This document shows, in pieces, positions 51,897 to 61,765 of a stretch of DNA of 64,000 nucleotides. A model generated the notes under the pieces. That model did no database searches and was not told where the DNA came from. It was given only the letters and a program-made list of their open reading frames with translations. Each line of letters begins with the position of its first letter. Positions within the stretch are counted from its first letter, which is position 1. This DNA is from Parabacteroides distasonis (lineage in GTDB: Bacteria > Bacteroidota > Bacteroidia > Bacteroidales > Tannerellaceae): positions 18,976 through 82,975 of the forward strand of contig NZ_SRYM01000014.1 of NCBI RefSeq assembly GCF_004793765.1, read 5' to 3'. The position numbers and the translations under genes were made by a program.

Positions 51897-52355
51897 TCAT
51901 AATTCGGATAAAAGTTCACGCATCGTCTTGCCAAACACAGGATGTTTCACCAACGGAGCTACTTCCGCCAACGGTTCCATAACAAACGACCGTTTGTGCA
52001 TCAGAGGGTGCGGTAGCGTCAGCCGCTCCGTATGCAGGATTTGTTCATCCACCATTAACAGATCGATATCGATGATACGGTCATGATACGCACCGTCACT
52101 TTTCTCGATACGCCCCATATCGATCTCGATCAAACGGGTAACATCTAATAAATCCATAGGGGAAAGTTCCGTCGTCATAACGATCACGGCGTTCAAGAAC
52201 GTGTTGTCCGATTCAAACCCCCAAGGCTCCGTCTCATACATATCAGAAAGGGCGAGAACATCTCCCACCCTTTCAGCTAACAGCGCCGCCGCTGTCACCA
52301 GATTTCCTCGTTTATTACCTACATTCGTACCTAATCCAAGGTAAGCAGTCGCCAT
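51897..52355 (-). CDS. folK: 6-hydroxymethyl-7,8-dihydropterin pyrophosphokinase (HPPK)
   Basis: The 152-aa folate-pathway enzyme has YLGLGTNVGNKRGNL at the start and the Mg/ATP-binding region GAYHDRIIDIDLLMVDEQIL, then LTLPHPLMHKRSFVMEPLAE. It transfers pyrophosphate to the pterin. It lies 10 nt after queA. Confidence 0.97.
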   Translation of the reverse strand: MATAYLGLGTNVGNKRGNLVTAAALLAERVGDVLALSDMYETEPWGFESDNTFLNAVIVMTTELSPMDLLDVTRLIEIDMGRIEKSDGAYHDRIIDIDLLMVDEQILHTERLTLPHPLMHKRSFVMEPLAEVAPLVKHPVFGKTMRELLSEL

Positions 52356-52365
52356 AGAAACCGGA

Positions 52366-53415
52366 TTAAAGGATTAACATAGCGTCGCCGTAAGCGCCAA
52401 AACGATATTTCTCTTTCAAAGCGATATCGTAAGCGTCCATGATCAACTCATAACCACCGAAAGAAGCTGTCATCATCAATAAAGTAGACAACGGCATGTG
52501 GAAATTTGTCACCATGCTGGTAGCCACGCTGAAATCATACGGAGGGAAGATAAACTTATTCGTCCAGCCCTCGAACTCTTTCAAATGACCATCCGTACTT
52601 ACGGCCGTCTCGATCGCACGCATCACGGAAGTTCCGACCGCACAAACCTTGTGCCCCTCATCCTTTCCCTTGTTCACGATATCCACGACATCGGCATTTA
52701 CGACCATTTGCTCGGAATCCATCTTATGTTTTGTCAAATCCTCCACGTCGATCTCACGGAAATTACCCAAGCCCGAATGCAATGTCAAGAAAGCGAACTG
52801 GCAATCCTTGATCTCCAAACGTTTCATTAGCTCACGACTAAAATGCAATCCCGCGGCAGGAGCCACAACCGCACCTTCTTCCGCCGCGAAAATATTCTGA
52901 TAACGATCCTCGTCTTCCGGTTCTACCTCACGCTCGATATACTTAGGCAGCGGAGTTTCGCCCAAGGCATACAAAGCCTTCTTAAACTCGTCGTGGTTCC
53001 CGTCATATAAAAAACGGAGCGTACGACCCCGCGAAGTCGTATTATCGATTACCTCTGCGACCATGGAATCATCCTCGCCAAAGTATAATTTATTACCGAT
53101 ACGGATCTTACGGGCCGGATCTACCAATACGTCCCACAAACGTAAGTCCTCGTTCAGCTCACGTAACAAGAACACCTCGATGCGCGCCCCTGTTTTCTCC
53201 TTGTTACCGTACAAGCGAGCGGGGAAAACTTTCGTGTTATTAAAGATAAACACGTCACCTTTTCCATAATAGTCTAGAATATCCTTGAATTCGCGGTGCT
53301 CGATCTCACCCGTATCACGATGAACGACCATCAACCTCGACTCATCTCTGTTCTTCGCCGGATGTAAAGCGATTAATTCCGACGATAAGTTAAATTTGAA
53401 TTTCGAAAGCTTCAT
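52366..53415 (-). CDS. queA: S-adenosylmethionine:tRNA ribosyltransferase-isomerase
   Basis: The 349-aa enzyme adds the cyclopentenediol precursor of queuosine to tRNA using SAM. Family segments include the N-terminal [34 protein letters not shown] and [15 protein letters not shown]. It lies downstream of truB; both modify tRNA. Confidence 0.97.
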   Translation of the reverse strand: MKLSKFKFNLSSELIALHPAKNRDESRLMVVHRDTGEIEHREFKDILDYYGKGDVFIFNNTKVFPARLYGNKEKTGARIEVFLLRELNEDLRLWDVLVDPARKIRIGNKLYFGEDDSMVAEVIDNTTSRGRTLRFLYDGNHDEFKKALYALGETPLPKYIEREVEPEDEDRYQNIFAAEEGAVVAPAAGLHFSRELMKRLEIKDCQFAFLTLHSGLGNFREIDVEDLTKHKMDSEQMVVNADVVDIVNKGKDEGHKVCAVGTSVMRAIETAVSTDGHLKEFEGWTNKFIFPPYDFSVATSMVTNFHMPLSTLLMMTASFGGYELIMDAYDIALKEKYRFGAYGDAMLIL

Positions 53416-53427
53416 AATGCACTCTAT

Positions 53428-54135
53428 TTATTTTTCTTCTTCTATTTTTACCACATTCTTCTCTAAGAAATCATCGATCTCCTCCGGAGACATACACATA
53501 TCCAAGGTTACCTCTCCGATACGAGTCCGTTCCAAGCCAATCAAATGAGCGCCGGAATTCAAGGCCTTCCCGATATCACGAGCCAACGCACGAATATAGG
53601 TACCTTTGCTACATACCACCCGTATCTTTATAACAGGCAAATCGCACTCCAGCAACTCCAGCTCGTCTATAACCAACGTCTTGGATTTTAGTTCAACTTC
53701 CTCTCCTTTCCGGGCTAACTCATAAGCACGTTTACCTTCTACCTTACAAGCGGAGAACACCGGGGGAATCTGTTGGATCGTACCTACGAATGTCTTTAAA
53801 ACCTCCTCCACGAGCTCACGGGTTATATGTTCCGTGGGATACACGGCGTCTATCTCTTTCTCCAAATCGAAAGACGGGGTAGTCTCTCCCAACTTTAACG
53901 TAGCGATATATTCCTTCGTCTGATATTGAAACTCATCGATCCGCTTCGTAGCCCTCCCGGTACAAACGATCATCACACCTGTAGCTAAGGGATCCAGTGT
54001 CCCCGCATGTCCAACTTTAATCTTCTTTACCTTCAGTTTCCGACTTAGCTTATAGCGAAATTTGTTAACTAGGTCAAAAGAAGTCCACGTTAGCGGTTTA
54101 TTAAAATATAAAATTTCTCCAGCTATAAAATCCAT
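53428..54135 (-). CDS. truB: tRNA pseudouridine-55 synthase
   Basis: The 235-aa enzyme has [20 protein letters not shown] and the catalytic [14 protein letters not shown] with Asp48. It isomerises U55 in the T loop of tRNAs. It lies 3 nt after uppP and 12 nt before queA in a compact operon. Confidence 0.97.
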   Translation of the reverse strand: MDFIAGEILYFNKPLTWTSFDLVNKFRYKLSRKLKVKKIKVGHAGTLDPLATGVMIVCTGRATKRIDEFQYQTKEYIATLKLGETTPSFDLEKEIDAVYPTEHITRELVEEVLKTFVGTIQQIPPVFSACKVEGKRAYELARKGEEVELKSKTLVIDELELLECDLPVIKIRVVCSKGTYIRALARDIGKALNSGAHLIGLERTRIGEVTLDMCMSPEEIDDFLEKNVVKIEEEK

Positions 54136-54138
54136 TCT

Positions 54139-54939
54139 TTATTTCAGTAATGTACAAGCAATTGTCACCAATCCCGCGATCGCGCAATAGATAGCGAAAT
54201 AAATCAGTTTCCCCTTTTTCACGATGTTGATCATCCATTTACAAGCCACGCAGCCGGAAACAAAAGCGGCCACGAAACCTACCGCTAATGATAACGCAGG
54301 AATGTCCCCAGCCACATCTTCCCCTTTCACCATCTTCATTACGTCCAGCAACGCCTCTCCTAAGATCGGAGGAATTACCATCAAGAAAGAGAACTGGGCC
54401 AGTTTCGCCTTATTATTTCCCAATAACAAACCGGTAGCGATCGTTGATCCGGAACGTGACAAACCCGGCATCACAGCGCAAGCCTGAGCCAAGCCGATAA
54501 TAAAAGCGTCTTTTATCGAGATCGACTCTTTTTGGCGTGGTTTGGCATAATACGAAAATGCCAGCAAAGCCGCCGTCAATAGCAGCATACAACCAACGAC
54601 CAATAAACCCGATCCAAAGATTTGTTCTACCGTATCTTTAAAGAATACCCCAACGATCCCGATCGGAATCATGGAAATCAAGATATTGATCACATACCTC
54701 GTCTCCGCATTCATCTGAAATTTAAACAAACCGCGGAATATCCAATCGATTTCCTTCCACAAAATCACTAATGTGCTGAATACGGTCGCCACATGCACGA
54801 CGATCGTAAATGCGAGATTCTCCTCTCCCTCTATACCAAACAAAGCGGAACCAATCGCTAAATGACCGCTACTGCTCACCGGCAGATATTCGGTCAATCC
54901 TTGTACGATACCCAGTATCAAGGCCTCAAACCAACTCAT
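54139..54939 (-). CDS. uppP: Undecaprenyl-diphosphatase
   Basis: The 266-aa multi-pass membrane enzyme recycles the lipid carrier for peptidoglycan synthesis. It has the BacA/UppP motifs [20 protein letters not shown] and [19 protein letters not shown]. Its start overlaps the DUF3098 gene by 4 nt (ATGA). Confidence 0.97.
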   Translation of the reverse strand: MSWFEALILGIVQGLTEYLPVSSSGHLAIGSALFGIEGEENLAFTIVVHVATVFSTLVILWKEIDWIFRGLFKFQMNAETRYVINILISMIPIGIVGVFFKDTVEQIFGSGLLVVGCMLLLTAALLAFSYYAKPRQKESISIKDAFIIGLAQACAVMPGLSRSGSTIATGLLLGNNKAKLAQFSFLMVIPPILGEALLDVMKMVKGEDVAGDIPALSLAVGFVAAFVSGCVACKWMINIVKKGKLIYFAIYCAIAGLVTIACTLLK

Positions 54940-55175
54940 TCTGTAACTTCTTTATCTTTACTATTCTTCAAGATTCCAAAAATCATCATCACGAAACCGA
55001 TAACCGTAACCACTGGAGCCACTACGATACGGCGTGTGCTGAATATATCAGGATTGAACGTGTTATCCCCAGAACCTCCACCACTCATCAATATGAAACC
55101 AAGCACGATACAGGCAACTGCAGCGGCGATCAGTATAAAATTCTCTTTTCCGAAAGCAAAATCTCTTTTAGCCAT
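54936..55175 (-). CDS. DUF3098 family membrane protein
   Basis: The 79-aa protein has two membrane segments (about 12-30 and 50-68) with the motif [16 protein letters not shown] between them. It is usually found between ftsX and uppP in Bacteroidota, as here. Function is unknown; an envelope or division role is suggested by its partners. Confidence 0.85.
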   Translation of the reverse strand: MAKRDFAFGKENFILIAAAVACIVLGFILMSGGGSGDNTFNPDIFSTRRIVVAPVVTVIGFVMMIFGILKNSKDKEVTE

Positions 55176-55199
55176 CTTTCTCTACTCTTTATTATTCGA

Positions 55200-56078
55200 T
55201 TAAATATAATACAACTTATCGCCTTTCATCCGCAAATATTTATTCACGGCAAAAATGGTTGCAATCACGGACAAGACAATACCTAAAACAAACACTCCCA
55301 CATAAACCAATAGTAATGTTTGCATGTCCAATATCTGGATAAAACCTTTCAATTCATTTTGCAAATAATATAACGCTCCGGTTATCATCAATATTGCCAA
55401 TATAGAGGCGAAAATACCACTTACTATGTTATATTTCACAAAAGGCCGACGTATAAAGCCGGAAGTAGCCCCCACTAGCTTCATCGTATGAATCAAGAAC
55501 CGTTTGGAATAAATCAACAGGCGAATCGTATTACTGATCAACACGAACGAGATAACCATCAGTACCGCCGCCAAGGTAAACAGGATCAAGCTCAGCCGCT
55601 TCATATTATTATGGACCATCTCCATCATATCCTCTCGGTAAAGCAGCTCCGAGACGGACGTATAGTTCCTAATCTTCTTCTCTATCACTTGGAGGCTATC
55701 GGGGTTGGCGTACTCCGAATGCAATTTCACCTCGATCGAGGCCTGCAAAGGGTTAAAGCCTAAGAAGGTTTCCGGATTCTCGCCCAATTCTTCTTCCAAC
55801 TCTTTCGCAGCTTGTTCTTTCGATATATACTCGGTTGATTTTATAAAAGGAAGAGCATCCAAGCTCTTCTGCATTTTCTTTATCTCAGTTTCTTTTTGGT
55901 TATCTTTCAGTACGATGGAGAAAGATAAGTTCTCTTTCACATAAACGGAGAGTCTATTACCCAACATCCCTATCAATAGAATGAGTCCTAGCAAAAATAG
56001 TACCAAGGAGATACTAATAACAGACGTAAGCCGGGAGTTAAAGAAAGAAACAGAACTAACTTTTTTATTTTCAGCCAT
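55200..56078 (-). CDS. ftsX: Cell division protein FtsX
   Basis: ATG 56078 gives 292 aa starting MAENKKVSSVSFFNSRLTSV; an upstream in-frame TTG is unlikely. Four membrane segments flank an extracytoplasmic loop (about 60-170) and a FtsX C-terminal domain (VISFVLISNTIRLLIYSKRF). With the ATPase FtsE it controls peptidoglycan hydrolysis at division. ftsE is not adjacent. It leads the operon. Confidence 0.95.
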   Translation of the reverse strand: MAENKKVSSVSFFNSRLTSVISISLVLFLLGLILLIGMLGNRLSVYVKENLSFSIVLKDNQKETEIKKMQKSLDALPFIKSTEYISKEQAAKELEEELGENPETFLGFNPLQASIEVKLHSEYANPDSLQVIEKKIRNYTSVSELLYREDMMEMVHNNMKRLSLILFTLAAVLMVISFVLISNTIRLLIYSKRFLIHTMKLVGATSGFIRRPFVKYNIVSGIFASILAILMITGALYYLQNELKGFIQILDMQTLLLVYVGVFVLGIVLSVIATIFAVNKYLRMKGDKLYYI

Positions 56079-56256
56079 CAGACTCTCACTTATTAACGTT
56101 AAATAAATTAAGGAGATGCGTACAGAGAACACACCTCCCAATTTTCTTGCAAAAGAACGAATAAAATAAGTAAGCCGAAAGGTTTTTAGAATATTTAACC
56201 TCTACAACTCGAACAAAGGCTATTCGTACGACCGAAGTTATTCTTACATTCGCATC

Positions 56257-57900
56257 ATGAAAAGAACACGTATGAGAATCCTACTAAGTTTATTATGCTG
56301 TGTCGGTGCATTCACCCTATCAGCACAAAGCCGTTATTTCAAAGAAAGCGCTTCATGGCTTCAAAAGAGCGAGGCCTGCAAGCCAGTGTTAACCTATACG
56401 GAACATAAGCCGGTCAAACGGGTCACTTCCATGAAAGACGCATCAGCCTATCAAGGTTGGCGCATGCGGGACGAAGGAAGCACGGATCTGTTATTCAATG
56501 AGTCCCTGAAGAAACATCCATCAGTTATAGTTGACTTCGGTGAGCATCTGACGGGCTATTTGGATTTCTCGCTCAAGCTCCTTAGTCAACAAGTTTCGGA
56601 CGCTCCGGTACGTATCAAATTCACGTTCGCCGAAGTTCCCTCGGAATTGAACACGTCTTTCGACCCTTATCCGGGCGGTCTGTCAAGGGCTTGGCTACAA
56701 GATGAGGTGATGACGCTAATGACCGTGCCCATAGAGGCCTCCATTCCCAGAAGGGTGTCTTTCCGGTATCTCAAGATAGAGTTGTTAGGCGCTTCCAGTT
56801 TCGATTTCGCCTTCGACAAGCTAACGTTTCGTGCGCAGACATCGGCTAAGACGGCTCCATTGCCACTGGCTTCCACGACCGATCCCTTGATCCGTAAAAT
56901 CAATGAGGTAGGATTGCTTACATTAAAAGAATGTATGCAGACCGTCTATGAGGATGGCCCGAAACGGGATCGCCGGTTATGGATCGGAGACTTGTATCTG
57001 GAGGCACTAGCGAACGCATGGTCGTATAAAAACCACGACTTGACGAAACGTTGTCTCTATTTATTAGCGGCTCTAGCCAATGATGAAGGACTGCTGCACG
57101 CCACCGTATTGGAGACACCGACCCCTCATCCGCAAAACGGTACGCATTGCTTGGACTATTCCCTGCTGTATAACGTAGCGTTGCTGGAATACCTGAAAGA
57201 GACCGGAGACAAGGAGGTCGCCTTGGACTTATGGCCGGTAGTAGTCCGCCAAATAGAGATGGCCTTGCGTCAATACTCGGACAATTGGATCTACGATATG
57301 CAAAAGAAGCCGATTTACTGGTTGGTATTCGACTGGAAAGATAATTATGATCGCCAAGCATCCATGCAGGGACTTACGGCATTCTCATTAGAGAAAAGCT
57401 ATGAGTTGGCTAAAATGCTGGGAAAAGAGAAGGAGGCGAAAGATTGGCCTCGTATCGCCGGTCAGATAAAGAAAGCCGCCCTGAAAACATTCTATGATCA
57501 AAAGAACGGGGTGATCGTAAGCGGCCCTAACCGTCAGGTGTCTTACCTATCACAAGTGTGGATGATCCTATCGGAGACGCTTACCGCCAAGGAAGGAGCA
57601 AAAGCGATGGCCACCGTCCTATCGATGCCCGACGCATGCTATCCGGGATGTCCGTACGCTTATCATTATGTAATGGAAGCCTTGTTGAAATGTGGAATGC
57701 GGCAAGAGGCCCGTTCGCTCTTAACCAGTTATTGGGGCGGCATGGTGAATAAAGGAGCCGATACATTCTGGGAGGTATATGATCCGAACAATGACGAATT
57801 ATCACCTTACGGATTTTTCCCGATCAATAGTTATTGCCACGCATGGAGTTGCACGCCGGTTTATTTCATCAACAAATACCCGGAGATATTCCAAAGATAG
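56257..57900 (+). CDS. Alpha-L-rhamnosidase-like glycoside hydrolase (GH78-type)
   Basis: The 547-aa protein has a signal peptide (about residues 1-24, ending LSAQ). The catalytic (alpha/alpha)6 barrel shows the GH78 signature EDGPKRDRRLWIGDLYLEAL, with WIGD and the conserved Asp/Arg of DGPKRDRR. The N-terminal part is a beta-sandwich. It is shorter than typical GH78 enzymes and lacks extra domains, so substrate is uncertain. It stands alone between ftsX (divergent) and miaB (convergent). Confidence 0.88.
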   Translation: MKRTRMRILLSLLCCVGAFTLSAQSRYFKESASWLQKSEACKPVLTYTEHKPVKRVTSMKDASAYQGWRMRDEGSTDLLFNESLKKHPSVIVDFGEHLTGYLDFSLKLLSQQVSDAPVRIKFTFAEVPSELNTSFDPYPGGLSRAWLQDEVMTLMTVPIEASIPRRVSFRYLKIELLGASSFDFAFDKLTFRAQTSAKTAPLPLASTTDPLIRKINEVGLLTLKECMQTVYEDGPKRDRRLWIGDLYLEALANAWSYKNHDLTKRCLYLLAALANDEGLLHATVLETPTPHPQNGTHCLDYSLLYNVALLEYLKETGDKEVALDLWPVVVRQIEMALRQYSDNWIYDMQKKPIYWLVFDWKDNYDRQASMQGLTAFSLEKSYELAKMLGKEKEAKDWPRIAGQIKKAALKTFYDQKNGVIVSGPNRQVSYLSQVWMILSETLTAKEGAKAMATVLSMPDACYPGCPYAYHYVMEALLKCGMRQEARSLLTSYWGGMVNKGADTFWEVYDPNNDELSPYGFFPINSYCHAWSCTPVYFINKYPEIFQR

Positions 57901-57913
57901 AAGATAATAAGAG

Positions 57914-57952
57914 AAACGCCAATATCGCTCGAAATGGAACGTATTGGCGTTT
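57914..57952. terminator. Bidirectional terminator between GH78 and miaB
   Basis: An 11-bp perfect stem (57914-57924 with 57942-57952) is followed by TCTTTTTC on the plus strand and by an T-rich run on the minus strand, in the gap between the two convergent genes. Confidence 0.8.
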
Positions 57953-57960
57953 TCTTTTTC

Positions 57961-59334
57961 TTATTCTTCCACAGGTTCCCCGAACAGGGTTGCCGAGGAA
58001 GCCTTATGAATCTTGACTTTTATGAATTGACCTACATGATAGTTCTTCTTGTCAAAGATAACCACCTTGTTTTGGCTGGTTCGTCCGAATAACTGCTCAC
58101 GGGAACGTTTCGAGAATCCTTCTATCAGAACCTCGAAAGTCTTGCCTATATCCCGCAAGTTACTTTCCTCGGACAACCTATTCTGCAAATCGATCATACC
58201 TTGCAAACGGCGAACCTTCTCTTCTTCCGGCACATTATCCTCCAAATGGCTAGCGGCATATGTACCCGGACGTTCGGAATATTTAAATAAGAAAGCGCTA
58301 TCGTACCCCACTTCACGCATCAAGGATAAAGTCTCTTGATAATCCTCCTCGGTCTCGGAATGGAAACCGCAGAATAAATCAGTCGAGATAGCGCAGTCTG
58401 GTACGATACGACGGATCGCCGCTATACGATCCAAATACCATTCACGGGTATATTTACGATTCATGACCTTCAAGATACGACTGCTTCCAGATTGAGCGGG
58501 CAGATGGATAAACTTACAAATATTGTCGTTTGCGGCAATCACACGTAAAGTATCATCACTCATGTCCTTCGGATGGGAGGTAGTAAAACGAATCCGCATA
58601 TCGGGAACTTCTTTCGCCACACGATCCAACAAGATTGGGAAGGTTATGGCCTCACCTTCTTTCTCGAAAGAATAGGAGTTTACATTTTGTCCCAACAACG
58701 TAACTTCCTTAAAGCCTTTCTCGTGCATATCCCGTATCTCATTCAAGATACTCTCGATATCCCGGCTACGCTCGCGTCCTCTTGTATAAGGTACGATGCA
58801 ATACGTACAAAAATTATTACAACCGCGCATAATAGACACGAAACCGGAGATATGCACGCCCGGTAACTTCAAAGGAATAACATCCTTATAGGTCTCTTGA
58901 GTAGAAAGCTCCACGTTGATCGCTTTCTCTCCATGCTCTACCGCTCCCACCAAGTTCGGCAAGTCCAGATAAGAATCCGGCCCTACCACCAAGTCGGCAT
59001 GATGCACATGAATCAGGTCTTCCTTCACTCGCTCGGCCATACATCCCAATACGCCGACAATTAATGACTTCTTTTTCCGCTTTAAAGACTGGAAATACTG
59101 TAGCCGCCCATAGATTTTCTGTTCGGCGTTGTCGCGTACGGAGCAAGTATTCACGAAGATGGCATCAGCCTCCTCGATATTCTCCGTCATACTATAGCCA
59201 TCCATCTTCATGATAGAAGCTACAACTTCGCTGTCCGCCACATTCATCTGACAACCGTAGGTCTCGATAAACAACTTTCGTTCATCACTTTGGGTAGCGG
59301 ATTTTAAGTCCACACCGTTTTCTTGATTTACCAT
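57961..59334 (-). CDS. miaB: tRNA-2-methylthio-N6-dimethylallyladenosine synthase MiaB
   Basis: The 457-aa radical-SAM methylthiotransferase has the N-terminal UPF0004 cluster cysteines (Cys28, Cys64, Cys98) and the SAM cluster Cys172, Cys176, Cys179 in GCNNFCTYC. A C-terminal TRAM domain follows (about 390-457). It adds the methylthio group to A37 of tRNA. It is convergent with the GH78 gene. Confidence 0.97.
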   Translation of the reverse strand: MVNQENGVDLKSATQSDERKLFIETYGCQMNVADSEVVASIMKMDGYSMTENIEEADAIFVNTCSVRDNAEQKIYGRLQYFQSLKRKKKSLIVGVLGCMAERVKEDLIHVHHADLVVGPDSYLDLPNLVGAVEHGEKAINVELSTQETYKDVIPLKLPGVHISGFVSIMRGCNNFCTYCIVPYTRGRERSRDIESILNEIRDMHEKGFKEVTLLGQNVNSYSFEKEGEAITFPILLDRVAKEVPDMRIRFTTSHPKDMSDDTLRVIAANDNICKFIHLPAQSGSSRILKVMNRKYTREWYLDRIAAIRRIVPDCAISTDLFCGFHSETEEDYQETLSLMREVGYDSAFLFKYSERPGTYAASHLEDNVPEEEKVRRLQGMIDLQNRLSEESNLRDIGKTFEVLIEGFSKRSREQLFGRTSQNKVVIFDKKNYHVGQFIKVKIHKASSATLFGEPVEE

Positions 59335-59470
59335 ACTGTATGTTAATAGAATTTAAATAAGCAAGATTCTTAAAAAGAATTACGCAAACGCTTGCATAGT
59401 TCGAATCCCACCGTTATTTTTGTATTCGAAAAACGTAAATTTTTTCATAGTTAAGGTTTTGGTTAAATCG

Positions 59471-59500
59471 AATAAGGGTGGCTGTGAAGTTACCCTTATT
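59471..59500. other. Hairpin in the miaB / small membrane protein gap
   Basis: AATAAGGGT (59471-59479) pairs perfectly with ACCCTTATT (59492-59500), followed by TTACTTTT. It may end a short plus-strand transcript or be part of the divergent promoter region. Role unknown. Confidence 0.4.
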
Positions 59501-59562
59501 TACTTTTATACCTATCTGATGTTTTATATACTCCCTCTTTTTCACTTCTCAATTATTCTTCT

Positions 59563-59570
59563 TACATTTG
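59563..59570 (+). promoter_or_regulatory. -7 element for the 151-aa membrane protein gene
   Basis: TACATTTG matches TAnnTTTG exactly, 24 nt before the ATG. The -33 element is weak. Confidence 0.5.
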
Positions 59571-59594
59571 GAGGTGCAAAAATAATCAAAGTTT

Positions 59595-60050
59595 ATGGAT
59601 AACGTAGGAGATTGGTTATATATTGTTTTCCTGATTATCGCCGCCGTCAGTGGCTTATTCAGTTCGAAAGACAAAAAGAAGAAGAGTCGCCCCGATATAT
59701 TGGGGCAACCCGACAGGGAAATTGTGCCTAATGACCAGCCTACGGAAGGAAAAGGCTTCTGGGAAATACTAGAGGATATGCAAAAGGAAACGCAAAAACC
59801 TAAGCCCTCTCCCCGACAAAAGCAGGTAAAGCCAAAGGTTGAGAAACCCAAGGTCGCAACTTCATCGCCTGCCCCTTCTCCATTCCTTTCCGCAGAAAAG
59901 AATATCCCAAATCATATCGCGTCCCAACCATCCGCAAGGATAAGCGCTATCGAGGAAGAACCGGGACTTATGCCGGAAGATACATTCAAGAATATCGAGG
60001 ATTTGAAGAAAGCGATCATTTGCGCAGAGATTCTAAATCGGAAATATTAA
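59595..60050 (+). CDS. Single-pass membrane protein, function unknown
   Basis: The 151-aa protein has one N-terminal membrane segment (about 6-24, DWLYIVFLIIAAVSGLFS) and a positively charged linker (KDKKKKSRP), placing the C-terminus in the cytosol. The middle is Pro/Lys-rich and disordered-looking. The last part, FKNIEDLKKAIICAEILNRKY, looks like a conserved C-terminal motif. I do not recognise a named family. It precedes the CoA-transferase gene by 101 nt, with a separate promoter. Confidence 0.75.
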   Translation: MDNVGDWLYIVFLIIAAVSGLFSSKDKKKKSRPDILGQPDREIVPNDQPTEGKGFWEILEDMQKETQKPKPSPRQKQVKPKVEKPKVATSSPAPSPFLSAEKNIPNHIASQPSARISAIEEEPGLMPEDTFKNIEDLKKAIICAEILNRKY

Positions 60051-60089
60051 TTTACGCCACACTTATATTCGATTCAGCGTAATTTTATG

Positions 60090-60097
60090 TAAGTTTG
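60090..60097 (+). promoter_or_regulatory. -7 element for the succinate CoA-transferase gene
   Basis: TAAGTTTG matches TAnnTTTG exactly, 54 nt before the ATG. The -33 element is weak. Confidence 0.5.
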
Positions 60098-60151
60098 CGC
60101 CCGAAATATTGAACAGTAAGTATTTACCTAAAAACATAAAAACTAATTATC

Positions 60152-61648
60152 ATGGCACTAAAATTCATTACAGCTGAAGAAGCCGCATCTTATGTACATC
60201 ATAATGATAATGTAGGTTTCAGTGGTTTTACACCCGCAGGATGCCCGAAGGTTGTTCCCGGAGCTATCGCCCGGAAAGCTGAGGAAGAACACGCTAAAGG
60301 TAACCCTTTCCAAATCGGTATGTTTACCGGCGCTTCTACCGGTGATAAGCTAGACGGAGAGTTGGCTCGCGCTAACGCTATCAAATTCCGTACACCATAC
60401 CAATCTAACAAAGACTTACGTGCCGCATTAAACGCTCATCAGGCACAATATTTCGATTTGCACTTGTCTGAATTGGCACAAAGCTTGCGTTACGGATTCT
60501 TGGGTAAGATCGATGTAGCGATCGTAGAGGCTGCCGATGTTACCGAAGACGGTGAGATCGTTCCGACTTCAGGTGTTGGTATCCTTCCTACTATCTGTCG
60601 TATGGCAGACCGTATCATCGTTGAGTTGAACTGCCGTCACCCGAAAGAAATACGCGGTATGCACGATATCTACGAGCCGGCTGATCCTCCTTTACGCCGT
60701 GAGATCCCTATCTACACTCCTTCTGACCGGATCGGTAACGATTGTGTAAAAGTAGACCCAGCTAAAATTGTTGGTGTGGTAAGGACCGATGAGCCGAATG
60801 AAGGTGGAAAATTCTCTCCGCTGGATGATGTTACGATGGCGATTGGTAAAAACGTTGCGGACTTCTTGGTTAACGAGATCAAGGCAGACCGTCTTCCGAA
60901 AGAATTCGTTCCATTGCAGAGTGGTGTAGGTAACGTGGCTAACGCAGTCTTGGGCTGCATGGGAGCTAATGAGTCTATCCCCGCATTCAATGTATATACT
61001 GAGGTTATTCAAGACGCAGTCATCGAGTTGATGAAACAAGGTCGTGTTAAATTTGCCAGCGGTTGTTCTTTGTCCGTAAGTAATGAGGTAATCCGTGAGA
61101 TCTACGCAAATCTTGATTTCTTCAAGGATAAGATTTTACTTCGTCCGCAAGAGATCTCTAACAATCCGGAGGTTGCCCGCCGTTTAGGCTTGATCGCTAT
61201 CAATACGGCTTTGGAGGCTGATATCTTCGGTAATATTAACTCTACGCACGTATCCGGTACTCGTATGATGAATGGTATCGGTGGTTCCGGCGACTTTACC
61301 CGTTCGGCTATGTTGTCGATCTTCACGACTCCGTCTACGGCGAAGGATGGAAAGATCAGCGCATTCGTACCGATGGTATCCCACTTGGATCATAGCGAGC
61401 ACTCCGTGAAGATCATTATCACGGAATATGGTGTAGCGGACTTACGCGGTAAATCTCCTATCGAACGTGCACGTTGCATCATCGACAATTGCGTTCACCC
61501 GGATTACAAACCGTTATTGGAAGAGTACCTCGCTATGGGTATTAAGGGACATACGCCTCAAAACTTGAAATGCTGTTTCGCTTTCCATGAGGAACTAGCA
61601 GCTAGCGGAGATATGCACAATGTGGATTGGAACAAGTATAATAAGTAA
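60152..61648 (+). CDS. Succinyl-CoA:acetate (acetyl-CoA hydrolase/transferase family) CoA-transferase
   Basis: The 498-aa protein belongs to the acetyl-CoA hydrolase/transferase family. The expected catalytic Glu284 is in VYTEVIQDA, and the substrate loop QSGVGNVANAVLG (257-268) is present. In Bacteroidales the enzyme moves CoA between succinate, acetate and propionate during fermentation. Codon choice and a strong promoter suggest high expression (inference). It has its own terminator. Confidence 0.93.
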   Translation: MALKFITAEEAASYVHHNDNVGFSGFTPAGCPKVVPGAIARKAEEEHAKGNPFQIGMFTGASTGDKLDGELARANAIKFRTPYQSNKDLRAALNAHQAQYFDLHLSELAQSLRYGFLGKIDVAIVEAADVTEDGEIVPTSGVGILPTICRMADRIIVELNCRHPKEIRGMHDIYEPADPPLRREIPIYTPSDRIGNDCVKVDPAKIVGVVRTDEPNEGGKFSPLDDVTMAIGKNVADFLVNEIKADRLPKEFVPLQSGVGNVANAVLGCMGANESIPAFNVYTEVIQDAVIELMKQGRVKFASGCSLSVSNEVIREIYANLDFFKDKILLRPQEISNNPEVARRLGLIAINTALEADIFGNINSTHVSGTRMMNGIGGSGDFTRSAMLSIFTTPSTAKDGKISAFVPMVSHLDHSEHSVKIIITEYGVADLRGKSPIERARCIIDNCVHPDYKPLLEEYLAMGIKGHTPQNLKCCFAFHEELAASGDMHNVDWNKYNK

Positions 61649-61670
61649 AAAAGAATACTAAACAAATAGA

Positions 61671-61732
61671 AAGAGACTGTGCCAATGCGGAATTTTGGGG
61701 TCAGTTCAATTTGGCGCAGTCTCTTATTTTTT
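61671..61732 (+). terminator. Terminator after the CoA-transferase gene
   Basis: A 15-bp stem with one G-U pair (61671-61685 with 61711-61725) and a 25-nt loop ends in ATTTTTT. A single unit of the A6 word starts at the end of this T run. Confidence 0.85.
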
Positions 61733-61747
61733 GCAGTAATACCGCAA
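61731..61747. repeat. Solo unit of the A6 word
   Basis: TTGCAGTAATACCGCAA differs from TTGCAGTAGTACTGCAA by 2 of 17 bases. It lies between two convergent genes, the same context as array A6. Confidence 0.7.
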
Positions 61748-61765
61748 CATGACACATCCTAATGG

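Noticed and set aside
59402..59418. T-loop-like GTTCGAATC followed by CCCACC, suggesting a tRNA 3' end or attachment-site scar
   Set aside because: The five bases before the loop do not pair with those after it, and no other tRNA arms can be found on either strand.
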